This document shows, piece after piece, positions 16,610-24,544 of a stretch of DNA of 64,000 bases; position 1 is the first letter of the stretch; the number at the start of each line of letters is the position of its first letter. The notes under the pieces were generated by a model that had not been told where the DNA came from, searched no databases, and was given only the letters and a program-made list of their open reading frames with translations. The translations under genes and the position numbers were made by a program. Source of the DNA: Paractinoplanes tereljensis (GTDB taxonomy: Bacteria; Actinomycetota; Actinomycetes; Mycobacteriales; Micromonosporaceae); NCBI RefSeq assembly GCF_016862435.1, contig NZ_BOMY01000061.1, forward strand, positions 62,001 to 126,000, given 5' to 3'.

Positions 16610-18148
16610 ATGCCGCCCTCCGCTCTGCGTACGCCGGTGCTCGTGGCCGGTGCCGGCGTCGTCGGCTCACTGACCGCGCTCGAGCTGGCTCACCATGGCG
16701 TGCCGAGCATGGTGGTGGAGAGAGCCGACCGGCCGGCCCGGATTCCCGACCTGCTGCTGATCAACGGGCGCAGCATGGAGCTTCTCCGCCGGCTGGACCT
16801 GACCCGCGACCTGCGGGCGGCCGGCCTCGACCCGGATTGCCCGCTGGACTTCCTCTGGTCAGCGGGGATCGACCGGCCACCGGCGCTGCAGTGGCGGCTG
16901 CCGCCGGTGGCCACCCTCCGCCAGGCGTACGCCTCGACCACCGACGGCACCGCGCCGATCGAGCCGTACCTGCTCATCTCCAGTCCCGGGCTGATCGGCC
17001 GATTACGGCGGGCGCTGCGCGGGCACCCGCTGATCGACCTGCGCACCCGCTGGACCCTGACCGAGGTGGAGGCCGAGGCCGACACGGTGACCGCCACGGT
17101 GCTGGACGCCGAGGCGGGCGCCCGGCACTTCGTCGAGGCCGGCTATCTCGCCGGATGCGACGGGGCCGACAGCACCGTGCGTCGCTGCGCCGGACTGACC
17201 CTGGAGGAGCTCGGGCCACCCGCACCCCACCTGATCCTGCATTTTCGCAGCCCCACTCTGGCCGCCCGGTGGGCCAACCCGACCGTGGCGGTCACCGGGG
17301 GAACAACCGTGATCACCGGGCACGACGGTGACCGGTGCGTGGCCTACGTTCCCCTCACGGCGGACGAGCAGGCCGCCCTCGCCAACCCGGCCGACCTGCT
17401 GCAGGACCGGCTGGGTGTCGCTGAGGACCCGTCGCGGATCGTGACCGTGGTGCAGCGAGCCGGCGTGCCGTCGGTCGCCCGGTCCTATCGCCGGGGCCGG
17501 GTCTTTCTCGCCGGGCAGGCCGCCCATCAGGTCGAGACACCGGGGGATGACCTGGCCACCTGCATCGGCGACGCCGTCGGCCTGGGCTGGCGGCTGGCCG
17601 CGGCGGTGCACGGCTGGGCCGGTGACCGGCTCCTGGCCGGCTATCAGACCGAGCGGCGGCGGCAGGCCCTGGCCGACCGGGAACATGCCGTCCGCCGCCG
17701 GGCGACCCGGCTTCGCCTGCAGCGCCTGGTGGAGTCCGGGGTGGACGGCGCGGCACTCGCGGCCGTTCTCCGCAACGGGCCGGCCCAGCTCGACCCGGCC
17801 GGAACCGGACCGGCCGAGCTGGCCGGCGTTGCCGGGTACCGCCCGCCCGCCTTCCGGCTCACCGGCGGCGGCCAGTTCTTCGATCGGCTGGGACCGCAGT
17901 TCACACTTGTCGACCTGACCGTCGGCCAGGACGGCTATCCCCTGGTCAAGGCGGCGCGGACGCGGGGCATCCCGGTGCGCCACCTGCCGCTGGCCGGCGC
18001 GCCGACCCCGGCCGCCTGGTCCGGCCGGCTCGTGCTGATCCGGCCCGACCAGGTGGTCGTCTGGTCCGCGGACGGCCCGCCGATCGACTGCGACGGCGTG
18101 CTCGACGAGGCGACCGGGGCCCGATCGCGGTTATACGAGAACACGTGA
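16610..18148 (+). CDS. FAD-dependent aromatic monooxygenase (PHBH/RdmE type) with two TTA codons
   Basis: A 512-residue class A flavin monooxygenase with a thioredoxin-like C-terminal extension, the layout of polyketide and rifamycin-type hydroxylases. The FAD motif is LVAGAGVVGSLTALELA near residue 11, and DGADSTVRR is present. The usual GD motif (GDAAHxxPPxGG) is altered to AGQAAHQVETPGDDLAT, so the residue that contacts ribitol is changed from Asp to Gln. Leu codons at 17003-17005 and 18131-18133 are TTA, rare in such DNA and often a sign of bldA control. The ATG at 16610 follows AAGGGACACCC. The substrate is unknown. Confidence 0.85.
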   Translation: MPPSALRTPVLVAGAGVVGSLTALELAHHGVPSMVVERADRPARIPDLLLINGRSMELLRRLDLTRDLRAAGLDPDCPLDFLWSAGIDRPPALQWRLPPVATLRQAYASTTDGTAPIEPYLLISSPGLIGRLRRALRGHPLIDLRTRWTLTEVEAEADTVTATVLDAEAGARHFVEAGYLAGCDGADSTVRRCAGLTLEELGPPAPHLILHFRSPTLAARWANPTVAVTGGTTVITGHDGDRCVAYVPLTADEQAALANPADLLQDRLGVAEDPSRIVTVVQRAGVPSVARSYRRGRVFLAGQAAHQVETPGDDLATCIGDAVGLGWRLAAAVHGWAGDRLLAGYQTERRRQALADREHAVRRRATRLRLQRLVESGVDGAALAAVLRNGPAQLDPAGTGPAELAGVAGYRPPAFRLTGGGQFFDRLGPQFTLVDLTVGQDGYPLVKAARTRGIPVRHLPLAGAPTPAAWSGRLVLIRPDQVVVWSADGPPIDCDGVLDEATGARSRLYENT

Positions 18149-18215
18149 TGCGCAATCCCGGTCCCTCCGGCGAGGCTCGACATCTCCCCGTAGATCTCGA
18201 ACGGACAGAGGGACG

Positions 18216-18821
18216 ATGTCAACGAGGATCACCGAGGACCTGGGGCGAACCACGATCGGGAGCTGGTACATCCGGCTTTCCGACAACCCCTCCCCGCGCC
18301 GTAACCATTGGCAGACGAAGATCATCTATTACCAGGCTGTCGCCGACCTGCTCACCGCCTCGCCGGGGCGCCCGCTGACCTGGAAGACCATTGTGGGTGC
18401 GGCCCGGCCGCGCGGCTGCCGCAGTACGTTCTACGAGGTGGCCGGCCCGCACGCCCGACACGGGATGATCGGCGATCTGATCGCCGACGGGAGCGCCCGC
18501 TCGATTGAGATCGCCTGGCGGTACCGGCGACTCGACCCGGTCGAGCAGCTGATCGACGAGACGAAGGTGTGGTCGTTCTGGCCGCATCGGCAGCCGTACG
18601 CCGAGGTGGCCACCGACCCGCAGCTGGCACCGGACACGGTTCCGGACGAACTGCGGGCCGCGCTACTGGCCTGGGCCCGGGCCAACCCGGCGCTGGCGGC
18701 CGCGAACGGGTACCGTCCGCCGGCCTGCGCCGTCGAGGACCTGGCGGTGATGCATCGGGGACGGCTCGCCGCCAGCCGGGCGGAAGGCCGCCTCACCGAG
18801 GTGCTGCGGCAGGCTCACTGA
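18216..18821 (+). CDS. Putative TetR-like DNA-binding protein
   Basis: A 201-residue protein with no firm family match. Residues about 34-85 (KIIYYQAVADLLTASPGRPL, then a segment ending CRSTFYEVAG) have the spacing of a TetR N-terminal helix-turn-helix, including the STFY turn. The rest is helical and divergent. The ATG at 18216 has GAGGG 5 bp upstream. It lies 67 bp after the monooxygenase, so both may be co-transcribed. A local regulator is the best guess; a non-regulatory role is not excluded. Confidence 0.6.
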   Translation: MSTRITEDLGRTTIGSWYIRLSDNPSPRRNHWQTKIIYYQAVADLLTASPGRPLTWKTIVGAARPRGCRSTFYEVAGPHARHGMIGDLIADGSARSIEIAWRYRRLDPVEQLIDETKVWSFWPHRQPYAEVATDPQLAPDTVPDELRAALLAWARANPALAAANGYRPPACAVEDLAVMHRGRLAASRAEGRLTEVLRQAH

Positions 18822-18854
18822 ACCAGGTGTTCCCCGGACCAGCCCGCCCGGTCC

Positions 18855-19379
18855 TCAGGCCGAGCGCGGCTGGTCCGGCGGAATGCACAACTGGGCGTGG
18901 AGTGCCTCGATGCAGATTCCGCGGCCACGCAGCGGCAGCGGGTGGCGGCCGATCCGGCGCGCGATGTCCTCCTCCGCCACCGCGGGCACGTCGTAGGCGT
19001 GCTTGCGGGTGATGGTGGGCAGGTTCGCGGCCAGGTAGGTCGCGCACTCGGCCTCGGGATCCTGCACCTGCTCGCGGACGATCTCGATCGGCTCGTGCAC
19101 CCGCCAGCTGAATCGGACGGTGGCGTCGAAGAACAGCGCGTCACCCGAGGCGGGTAACTGGCAGGCGAACACCGCGTGGTGCGGGCGGCTGTCCACGACG
19201 TACGCCGTCGTCGGGCCCTTCCACCAGGTCTCCCCGGTCGTGTACGGCGGTTCGGGGGCGACCAGCTCGTTGTCCGGCATCTGGAAGACAAGGACGGTGC
19301 CCGGCTGGGCGATCGGCCGTCGTGCGAACGGCAACCGCTTGAGCTCCAGTGTGTTCAGGATCGGACCGGGCATCGCCAT
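18855..19379 (-). CDS. SPFH/band-7-like hypothetical protein
   Basis: A protein of about 174 residues with weak resemblance to an SPFH (band 7) core: FFDATVRFSWRVHEPIEIVR, then a segment with evenly spaced helices, then RGRGICIEALHAQLCIPP, which matches the closing beta strands of that fold. There is no membrane anchor. The start is uncertain; ATG 19379 is used, but a GTG at 19514 would add 45 residues. It is convergent with the TetR-like gene and lies upstream of nothing on its own strand except the Pycsar-type gene 177 bp away. Confidence 0.5.
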   Translation of the reverse strand: MAMPGPILNTLELKRLPFARRPIAQPGTVLVFQMPDNELVAPEPPYTTGETWWKGPTTAYVVDSRPHHAVFACQLPASGDALFFDATVRFSWRVHEPIEIVREQVQDPEAECATYLAANLPTITRKHAYDVPAVAEEDIARRIGRHPLPLRGRGICIEALHAQLCIPPDQPRSA

Positions 19380-19556
19380 CTCGCTTTCGTGCGGGCGTCG
19401 CGTGGCTTCCGGGCCGTCGGGAGCAGCGGATTTTGCGGCACAGGCCAATTCTCGAAGCCACGGTGGGCGGAGCCCATCGCCCTGCGGTGCACAACGGACG
19501 GTGATGATCGGCACCGGTCCGGGCCGATCGGCCCTTTCGTTCCGCTTCTGGCCAGC

Positions 19557-20099
19557 TCAACGGCTGGTCAGTCCGATGGCGGCGGTCGCGGCCATCAGGC
19601 CGAGCGCGGCGAGCAGGCCCAGGACCGCGACGTTGACCGCCCGATATTTGCGGGTGGCCACGTTCGCGTTGGAGAGGATCTGCCCGGTCAGGGCGGACAT
19701 CAGCGCGGAGCGGTCGGTGGACAGCCCGGCGAACTCCCGGGCGAACGCGTCGGCGTCGTACCCGAACCGGGCCGTGATCGTGCGGTAGAAGAGCAGGCTG
19801 GGGCTGCCCTTCCGGAGGAGCTGGCGCGGGCGCAGCGCGATCCCGGCCGCGATCCCGGACGTCACGATCGTGGCGGCGGCGAGGGTCGCCACGACGGTGA
19901 ACAGGGTGCCGGCCGTCCGGGTCTGCGCGACCAGGGTGTAGAGGAGACCGCCCAGCACACCGCACGACGCCAGCGCCGCGGCGGCCTTCGTCTCGGCGTG
20001 CTTGACCAGGTCGAACTGGAGCTGCAGTGCCCGCCAGGCGTCGTCGGTGGCCGGCGGTGGTGGCGGTGGTGACGCGGCCTGGTCCTTGCGTGTCGCCAT
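19557..20099 (-). CDS. Pycsar effector-type two-TM protein (PycTM domain)
   Basis: A 180-residue protein. A proline-rich N-terminus leads into an amphipathic helix (AWRALQLQFDLVKHAETKAA), two transmembrane segments (about 44-60 and 65-88), a cytosolic helical part containing SLLFYRTITA and LTGQILSNANVATRKYRAVN, and a last TM segment (about 155-177). This is the layout of the PycTM family, in which a cyclic-pyrimidine signal made by PycC opens or assembles the membrane protein during phage defence. The ATG at 20099 has GAGGAG upstream. It is divergent from a Crp/Fnr gene. No nucleotide cyclase is encoded in the window. Confidence 0.82.
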   Translation of the reverse strand: MATRKDQAASPPPPPPATDDAWRALQLQFDLVKHAETKAAAALASCGVLGGLLYTLVAQTRTAGTLFTVVATLAAATIVTSGIAAGIALRPRQLLRKGSPSLLFYRTITARFGYDADAFAREFAGLSTDRSALMSALTGQILSNANVATRKYRAVNVAVLGLLAALGLMAATAAIGLTSR

Positions 20100-20186
20100 C
20101 GGACTCCTCAACTGGGGGCGAGATCCACCAGCTTGGCAGTACCGGGCAACGGGTGTTCGGGCCGGCAACCGGCATGATGAGGTGTC

Positions 20187-20885
20187 ATGGCGGAGACAAT
20201 CTCCGGGCGACCCACCGGTTGGGCCCCCGGAACGTTCCTCGGCGGCCTGTCCCGGGCCGCCGCCGAGGAGCTGCTCGCACGCAGTGCCCGGCGCCGCTAC
20301 CTGAGCGGCCGCCGCATCCTGCGCGAGGGCGTGCTGGGCTCGCACGTCGTCGTGCTGGAGAGCGGCTTCGTCAAAGTGACCACGGCGGTCGAGGGGTGCG
20401 AGACCCTGCTGGCCATCCGGTTGCCCGGCGAGCTGATCGGCGAGATCGGTGCGCTCACCGGAACCCCGCGCAACGCGACCGTCACCGCCTGCGGCACGGT
20501 CTATGCCGCGGTCGTCACCCGAGCCGGCTTCGAGGAGTTCCTGCGCGGCCATCCCGAGGCGTCCAACCTGGTCATGGCGGTGATCGCGGGCCAGCTCAGG
20601 TGGGCCAACCGGCGGCGGAGCGACTTCGCCGCCTTCCCGGCGCACATCCGCCTGGCCCGCCTGCTGGTGGAGATCGCCGAGGCGTGCGGCCGGCCGCTGG
20701 CGGACGGCAGCATCCAGATCGTCGTCCCGCTGAGCCAGCCCGAGTTGGCGGCCATGATCGCCATCGCCCGCGCGACCATGCAGAAAGCCATCCATGAGCT
20801 GCGCGCCCGCAAACTGATCAGTACGTCCTATCGCCGGATCGTGGTGCTCGACATCAAGGGCCTGGCCCGGCTGGCCGACGGTTGA
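20187..20885 (+). CDS. Crp/Fnr family transcriptional regulator
   Basis: A 232-residue regulator. Residues about 20-140 form a cyclic-nucleotide-binding fold; the phosphate-binding cassette reads LPGELIGEIGALTGTPRNATV, which keeps the Glu and Arg used by nucleotide-binding members. Residues about 150-225 are a winged helix-turn-helix (LSQPELAAMIAIARATMQKA). The ATG at 20187 follows GATGAGGTGTC. It is divergent from the Pycsar-type gene with an 87-bp gap, so it may control that gene, perhaps through a cyclic nucleotide. This functional link is an inference. Confidence 0.9.
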   Translation: MAETISGRPTGWAPGTFLGGLSRAAAEELLARSARRRYLSGRRILREGVLGSHVVVLESGFVKVTTAVEGCETLLAIRLPGELIGEIGALTGTPRNATVTACGTVYAAVVTRAGFEEFLRGHPEASNLVMAVIAGQLRWANRRRSDFAAFPAHIRLARLLVEIAEACGRPLADGSIQIVVPLSQPELAAMIAIARATMQKAIHELRARKLISTSYRRIVVLDIKGLARLADG

Positions 20886-21055
20886 CCGGCCGGCGCCCGT
20901 AGCGCGGCCGCCTGCACGCCGGCCCGTAGCTCGTCGTCGGTCATCACCAGGTAGACCAGCGGGCAGTCCTGCGGCCCGGTGGCACCCAACTGACACAGCC
21001 TGCAGTGCTCACCCGGGCGCAGCGGGCACCGCTCGTCCGGCTTCCACGCGGTCAT
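20828..21055 (-). CDS. DUF6767-like small cysteine protein
   Basis: A 75-residue protein with the pattern RCPLRPGEHCRLCQLGATGP followed by DCPLVYLVMTDDELR, matching the short actinobacterial DUF6767 family. The four cysteines could hold a metal. The ATG at 21055 has GGGAGG 7 bp upstream. It converges with the Crp gene and overlaps its 3' end by 58 bp. Function unknown. Confidence 0.72.
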   Translation of the reverse strand: MTAWKPDERCPLRPGEHCRLCQLGATGPQDCPLVYLVMTDDELRAGVQAAALRAPAGQPSASRARPLMSSTTIRR

Positions 21056-21180
21056 ACCTACAGCCTCCCGCCGGGCGGCCCCGGGCGGCAGGGCCGGTGG
21101 TCCTCGAAGCTGCGCGGCGGTTGAGAAAAGGCGCGCAGGCAACGTGTCACAACCGGCGGGCCTGTCCGGTCCTAGGAGGC

Positions 21181-21369
21181 ATGGCTGTCATCACCAAGAC
21201 CCACGCGCTCCGCGTCATCCGCCGCGCCTACGGGCCCGAGCACGCCGACGCGGTGGCCGGGCAACTGCCCGAGCGGATCGACATGACCAACCCCGCCGAC
21301 ACCGCCCTGCTCTACCGCCTCGGCCTGACCCCCGACCGCCTGGCCAGCGCCCTGGGCGGTGAGCTCTGA
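21181..21369 (+). CDS. Hypothetical 62-residue protein
   Basis: A small helical protein beginning MAVITKTHALRVIRRAYG, with an AGGAGG ribosome site 4 bp before the ATG. It has the YGPEHADAVAGQLPERID and LTPDRLASALGGEL blocks of a conserved small actinobacterial protein of unknown role. Its stop codon overlaps the ATG of the next small ORF (TGATG). Confidence 0.65.
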   Translation: MAVITKTHALRVIRRAYGPEHADAVAGQLPERIDMTNPADTALLYRLGLTPDRLASALGGEL

Positions 21370-21494
21370 TGGATGCCATCACGAAGCTGGCCGTGCTGCT
21401 CGACGACCCCGAGGTCCGGGGGCTGATCCTCGGTCTGGGCGCCGCGCCCCGGCTGCAGGAGAACGACCGGGAAGCCGGTGCTTTCGGCAACTAG
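21369..21494 (+). CDS. Hypothetical 41-residue protein, translationally coupled
   Basis: An ORF of 41 codons starting at the ATG inside TGATG at the end of the previous gene. The product begins MDAITKLAVLLDDPEVRGL and ends in a charged tail. Coupling and codon bias support a real gene. A hairpin terminator follows at 21520-21545. Confidence 0.55.
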   Translation: MDAITKLAVLLDDPEVRGLILGLGAAPRLQENDREAGAFGN

Positions 21495-21519
21495 AACCTC
21501 TCGCGGCTTCCGAGAACTG

Positions 21520-21548
21520 GCGCTTTCCCCCAGAAAGCGCAGACCTTT
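21520..21548 (+). terminator. Intrinsic terminator after the small-gene pair
   Basis: GCGCTTTC (21520-21527) and GAAAGCGC (21533-21540) form a perfect 8-bp stem with a 5-base loop, followed by AGACCTTTTC. The T run is at the edge of dispersed repeat A. Confidence 0.6.
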
Positions 21549-21634
21549 TCGGTACGCGCCGGTCCGCTCCCGTGGCACTCGGTCCCGGCAGGTGCAACTC
21601 GCCCTCCGCGCGCCCGCCACGGGCGGTCCCGGCC
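21544..21634 (-). repeat. Dispersed repeat family A, copy 2
   Basis: Reverse-strand copy of the element at 458-527 and 44763-44855. It shares the outer block GGCGCGTACC with copy 3 as well as the core GAGGGCGAGTTGCACCTG. It lies between the small-gene terminator and the truncated TauE gene. Confidence 0.8.
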
Positions 21635-21692
21635 CAAGACCTCACCCCCCACCCCAACCGTCGACGGCCGGCGCGGCGATCACCGCATATTG

Positions 21693-22259
21693 ATGAAGCT
21701 CGTCCGGTTCACCGTGGCCGGCCTGCCCAGGACCGACCTCGGCAAGCCGTTGCGCAAGCGGTTCCTGGCCCCGCTCGGCGTGGTCGCCGGGTTCGTCGAC
21801 GCCACCGGCGGAGGCGGCTGGGGCCCGGTCGGCACGCCGTCCATCCTGGCCAGCGGCCGGCTCGAGCCGCGCAAGACGATCGGCTCGATCGACACCAGTG
21901 AGTTCCTGGTCGCGATCGCGGCCAGCCTCGGCTTCCTGTTCGGTATCGGCGGGGAGGGTGTCAATGCCGGCTGGGCGCTCGCCCTGCTGCTGGGCGGCGT
22001 GATCGCGGCGCCGATCGCGGCCTGGCTGGTGCGGCACATCCCGCCGCGGGTGCTCGGCTCGGCGGTGGGCGGGATCATCATCCTGACCAACGTGCGCACC
22101 CTGCTGCGCAGCGACTGGATCGACGCCCCGGACACCACCCGCTATGCCGTCTACACGGTGATCTACGTGATCTGGGTGGCGGCTCTGGCGTACTCGATCC
22201 AGCAGTACCGCCTGCATCGCGAGGAAGATCGCCAGATCATCGCGGCGGCGGCCGCCTGA
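21693..22259 (+). pseudogene. Truncated TauE/SafE-family exporter (C-terminal half only)
   Basis: 188 residues corresponding to the second half of a TauE/SafE permease. LAPLGVVAGFVDATGGGGWG opens the second internal repeat, and PRKTIGSIDTSEFLVA and VLGSAVGGIIILTN follow; about four TM segments are present. Full-length relatives have about 250-300 residues and a matching N-terminal repeat (with its own glycine-rich loop) that is absent here. The region where it should lie holds dispersed repeat A and the small-gene terminator. It is most likely a decayed gene with a 5' deletion, although a half-size dimer-forming protein is possible. Confidence 0.65.
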
Positions 22260-22269
22260 ATCTGTTGCG

Positions 22270-22300
22270 CCGCCGCGGCCCGACCAGCGGGTCGCGGCGG
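22270..22300 (+). terminator. GC hairpin after the TauE remnant
   Basis: A 13-bp stem (22270-22282 with 22288-22300, one G-U pair) and a 5-base loop start 10 bp after the stop codon. There is no T run, as is common in high-GC actinobacteria. Confidence 0.5.
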
Positions 22301-22389
22301 TGTGATCATGGTGACCATGGCGAGTAAACCTATGAGAGTTGTAGGGTTTGCCTGGGAAGTCGCCAAGATCAACTAAGGGGATGGCCACC

Positions 22390-23043
22390 GTGACGGTGGA
22401 GGAACACGCAGCCTGGACGTCGGCCCGCTACCGCGCGGTCACCGCGCCGACCGGCAACCTGGCGCTGATCGACACCCGCTGGGGTGCCGACGATCCGAAC
22501 GCCGCGCTCGCCGGGCAGCCGGAGACCGTGACCGCGACGCTGCTGCGCAACCGTGAGGGGCTGCCGGGCGTACGCCTCTGGGACTCCGAGTCGCCGGCGA
22601 TCCGCAACTTCGAGCGGATCGACGCGTTCGCCTACGACCCGGCCTGGGTGCTCGAGGCCCGCTGGACCGACGCACCCGACCAGAAGCCGTTCGCGCACCT
22701 GCGTGATGAAGGACGCACCCGTGACCTGCCGGTTCCCGGTGATCTCCACCTCACCCTGGCCGGCCGCGACTACACGCTGAGCGCGTTCGACGACGACGGC
22801 GACCTGCTGCTGGTCTTCGGCGACCCGACCAACGGCTCCCAGACGTACGGCGGCGGTCGGTTCTTGATCGTCGAGCGAGTCTCCGACGAGCTGGTCCGCC
22901 TCGACTTCAACCGGGCCTTCGTGCCGCCCTGCGGGTTCTCGGAGCACTACAACTGTCCGCTCCCGCCGCCGCAGAACCGCCTGGCCGTGCCGGTCGAAGC
23001 CGGCGAAAAGCTTCCGATCTTCAAAGCTGGATTTGAGCACTGA
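22390..23043 (+). CDS. DUF1684 protein
   Basis: A protein of about 217 residues. The late motif PPCGFSEHYNCPLPPPQNRL, and GGGRFLIVERV before it, identify the DUF1684 family, whose biochemical role is unknown. The ribosome site AAGGGG (22375-22380) is 9 bp before the GTG at 22390 but abuts the ATG at 22381, so GTG 22390 is the better start. Only one base separates its stop codon from the peptide-binding-protein start, so it is the first gene of the dipeptide transporter operon and probably processes or senses its substrate. Confidence 0.85.
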   Translation: MTVEEHAAWTSARYRAVTAPTGNLALIDTRWGADDPNAALAGQPETVTATLLRNREGLPGVRLWDSESPAIRNFERIDAFAYDPAWVLEARWTDAPDQKPFAHLRDEGRTRDLPVPGDLHLTLAGRDYTLSAFDDDGDLLLVFGDPTNGSQTYGGGRFLIVERVSDELVRLDFNRAFVPPCGFSEHYNCPLPPPQNRLAVPVEAGEKLPIFKAGFEH

Positions 23044-23044
23044 A

Positions 23045-24544
23045 ATGGAGAAATACACCGTGCGACGTTTGATAACGGCCTCGCTGGCGGCGGTCACGAC
23101 GCTGAGCCTCCTGGCCGCTTGCGGCGGGGGTGACGACGAAGCGTCCGGCAATAAAGACAGCAGCGCCGCCACCATCCAGGTGGGCTCGCTCTATGAGCCG
23201 CAGAACCTGGACAACACCGCCGGCGGCGGCCAGGGCGTCACCGAGGCGCTCAACGGCAACGTCTACGAGGGGCTGTTCAAGCTCACCGACGACGGCAAGG
23301 TCGAGCCGCTGCTGGCCAAGGACCAGAAGGTCAGCGACGACGGCCTCACCTACACGTTCACCCTCCAGCCGAACGTGAAGTTCCAGTCCGGCAAGGCGCT
23401 GACCTCGGCCGACGTGAAGGCCAGCATCGAGAAGGTGACCGCCGAGAACTCGAAGTCGGCCCGCAAGAGCAACCTCGAGGTCATCAAGTCGATCGCGACT
23501 CCGGACGACTCGACCGTCGTGGTCACGCTCAAGACCCGGTCGATCTCGTTCGTCTACAACCTCAGCTACATCTGGGTGATCAACTCGGCCGCCACCGACC
23601 TGGCCACGACCGCCGACGGCACCGGCCCCTACAAGCTGGGCGAATGGAAGCGCGGCTCGACCCTCACGCTGACCAAGTTCGACGGCTACTGGGGCACGCC
23701 CGCCAAGAACGCCGGCATCGTGTTCCACTACTTCACCGACGCCACCGCGCTGAACAACGCGCTGCTCACCAACGCCGTCGACATCGTGACCAGCGAACAG
23801 AGCCCCGACGCGCTGGCCCAGTTCAAGAGCAACAGCAACTACAAGGTCAACAACGGTCAGGGTACGACGAAACTGCTGCTCGCCTTCAACGACAAGGTCG
23901 CGCCGTTCAACGACGTGAAGGTGCGCCAGGCGATCACCCAGTCGATCGACAAGAAGAAGCTGCTCAGCTCGATCTGGGGTGAGTACGGCACCGTGATCGG
24001 CTCGATGGTCCCGCCCAGCGACCCCTGGTACGAGGACCTGACCTCGGTCAACGCCTACAACCCGGACGCCGCCAAGGCCGTGCTCAACGGTGTGAAGTTC
24101 ACGCTCGACACCCCGAGTTACGACCCGCACCCGACCGTGGCGACCTTCATCAAGAGCGAGCTCGCGAAGGTCGGCGTCACCGTCACCATCAACACGATCA
24201 GCGCCGACGAGTGGTACACGAAGGTCTACCAGAAGCACGACTTCACGGCGACGCTGCAGGAGCACGTCAACGACCGCGACGTCGTCTGGTACGGCAACCC
24301 CGACTTCTACTGGGGCTACGACAACAAGCAGGTCACCGCGGACATCGACCAGGCCGAGCAGGCCACGACCACCGATGAGCAGACCGCGCTGCTGAAGAAG
24401 GCCAACGAGCAGATCGCCGCCGACGCGGCCAGCGACTGGCTCTACCTCTACCCGCAGATCGTCGTTGCCTCGTCGAAGCTGTCCGGCTACCCGCTGAACG
24501 GCCTCAACGCCCAGTTCTTCGCGTACGGCATCACGAAGAGCTGA
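23045..24544 (+). CDS. Dipeptide/oligopeptide ABC transporter substrate-binding lipoprotein
   Basis: A protein of 499 residues in the DppA/OppA family. A signal sequence with lipobox SLLAAC gives a membrane-anchored extracellular lipoprotein. The family blocks GNVYEGLFKLTDDGKVEPLL and DGTGPYKLGEWKRGS are clear. An in-frame GTG at 23060 with GGAG 8 bp upstream is an alternative start that would remove five residues before the charged n-region. It feeds the two permeases and two ATPases that follow with overlaps. Confidence 0.92.
   Translation: MEKYTVRRLITASLAAVTTLSLLAACGGGDDEASGNKDSSAATIQVGSLYEPQNLDNTAGGGQGVTEALNGNVYEGLFKLTDDGKVEPLLAKDQKVSDDGLTYTFTLQPNVKFQSGKALTSADVKASIEKVTAENSKSARKSNLEVIKSIATPDDSTVVVTLKTRSISFVYNLSYIWVINSAATDLATTADGTGPYKLGEWKRGSTLTLTKFDGYWGTPAKNAGIVFHYFTDATALNNALLTNAVDIVTSEQSPDALAQFKSNSNYKVNNGQGTTKLLLAFNDKVAPFNDVKVRQAITQSIDKKKLLSSIWGEYGTVIGSMVPPSDPWYEDLTSVNAYNPDAAKAVLNGVKFTLDTPSYDPHPTVATFIKSELAKVGVTVTINTISADEWYTKVYQKHDFTATLQEHVNDRDVVWYGNPDFYWGYDNKQVTADIDQAEQATTTDEQTALLKKANEQIAADAASDWLYLYPQIVVASSKLSGYPLNGLNAQFFAYGITKS

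Noticed and set aside
18855..20885. Complete Pycsar anti-phage system
   Set aside because: No cyclase gene is present; only an effector-type protein and a Crp-like regulator can be supported.
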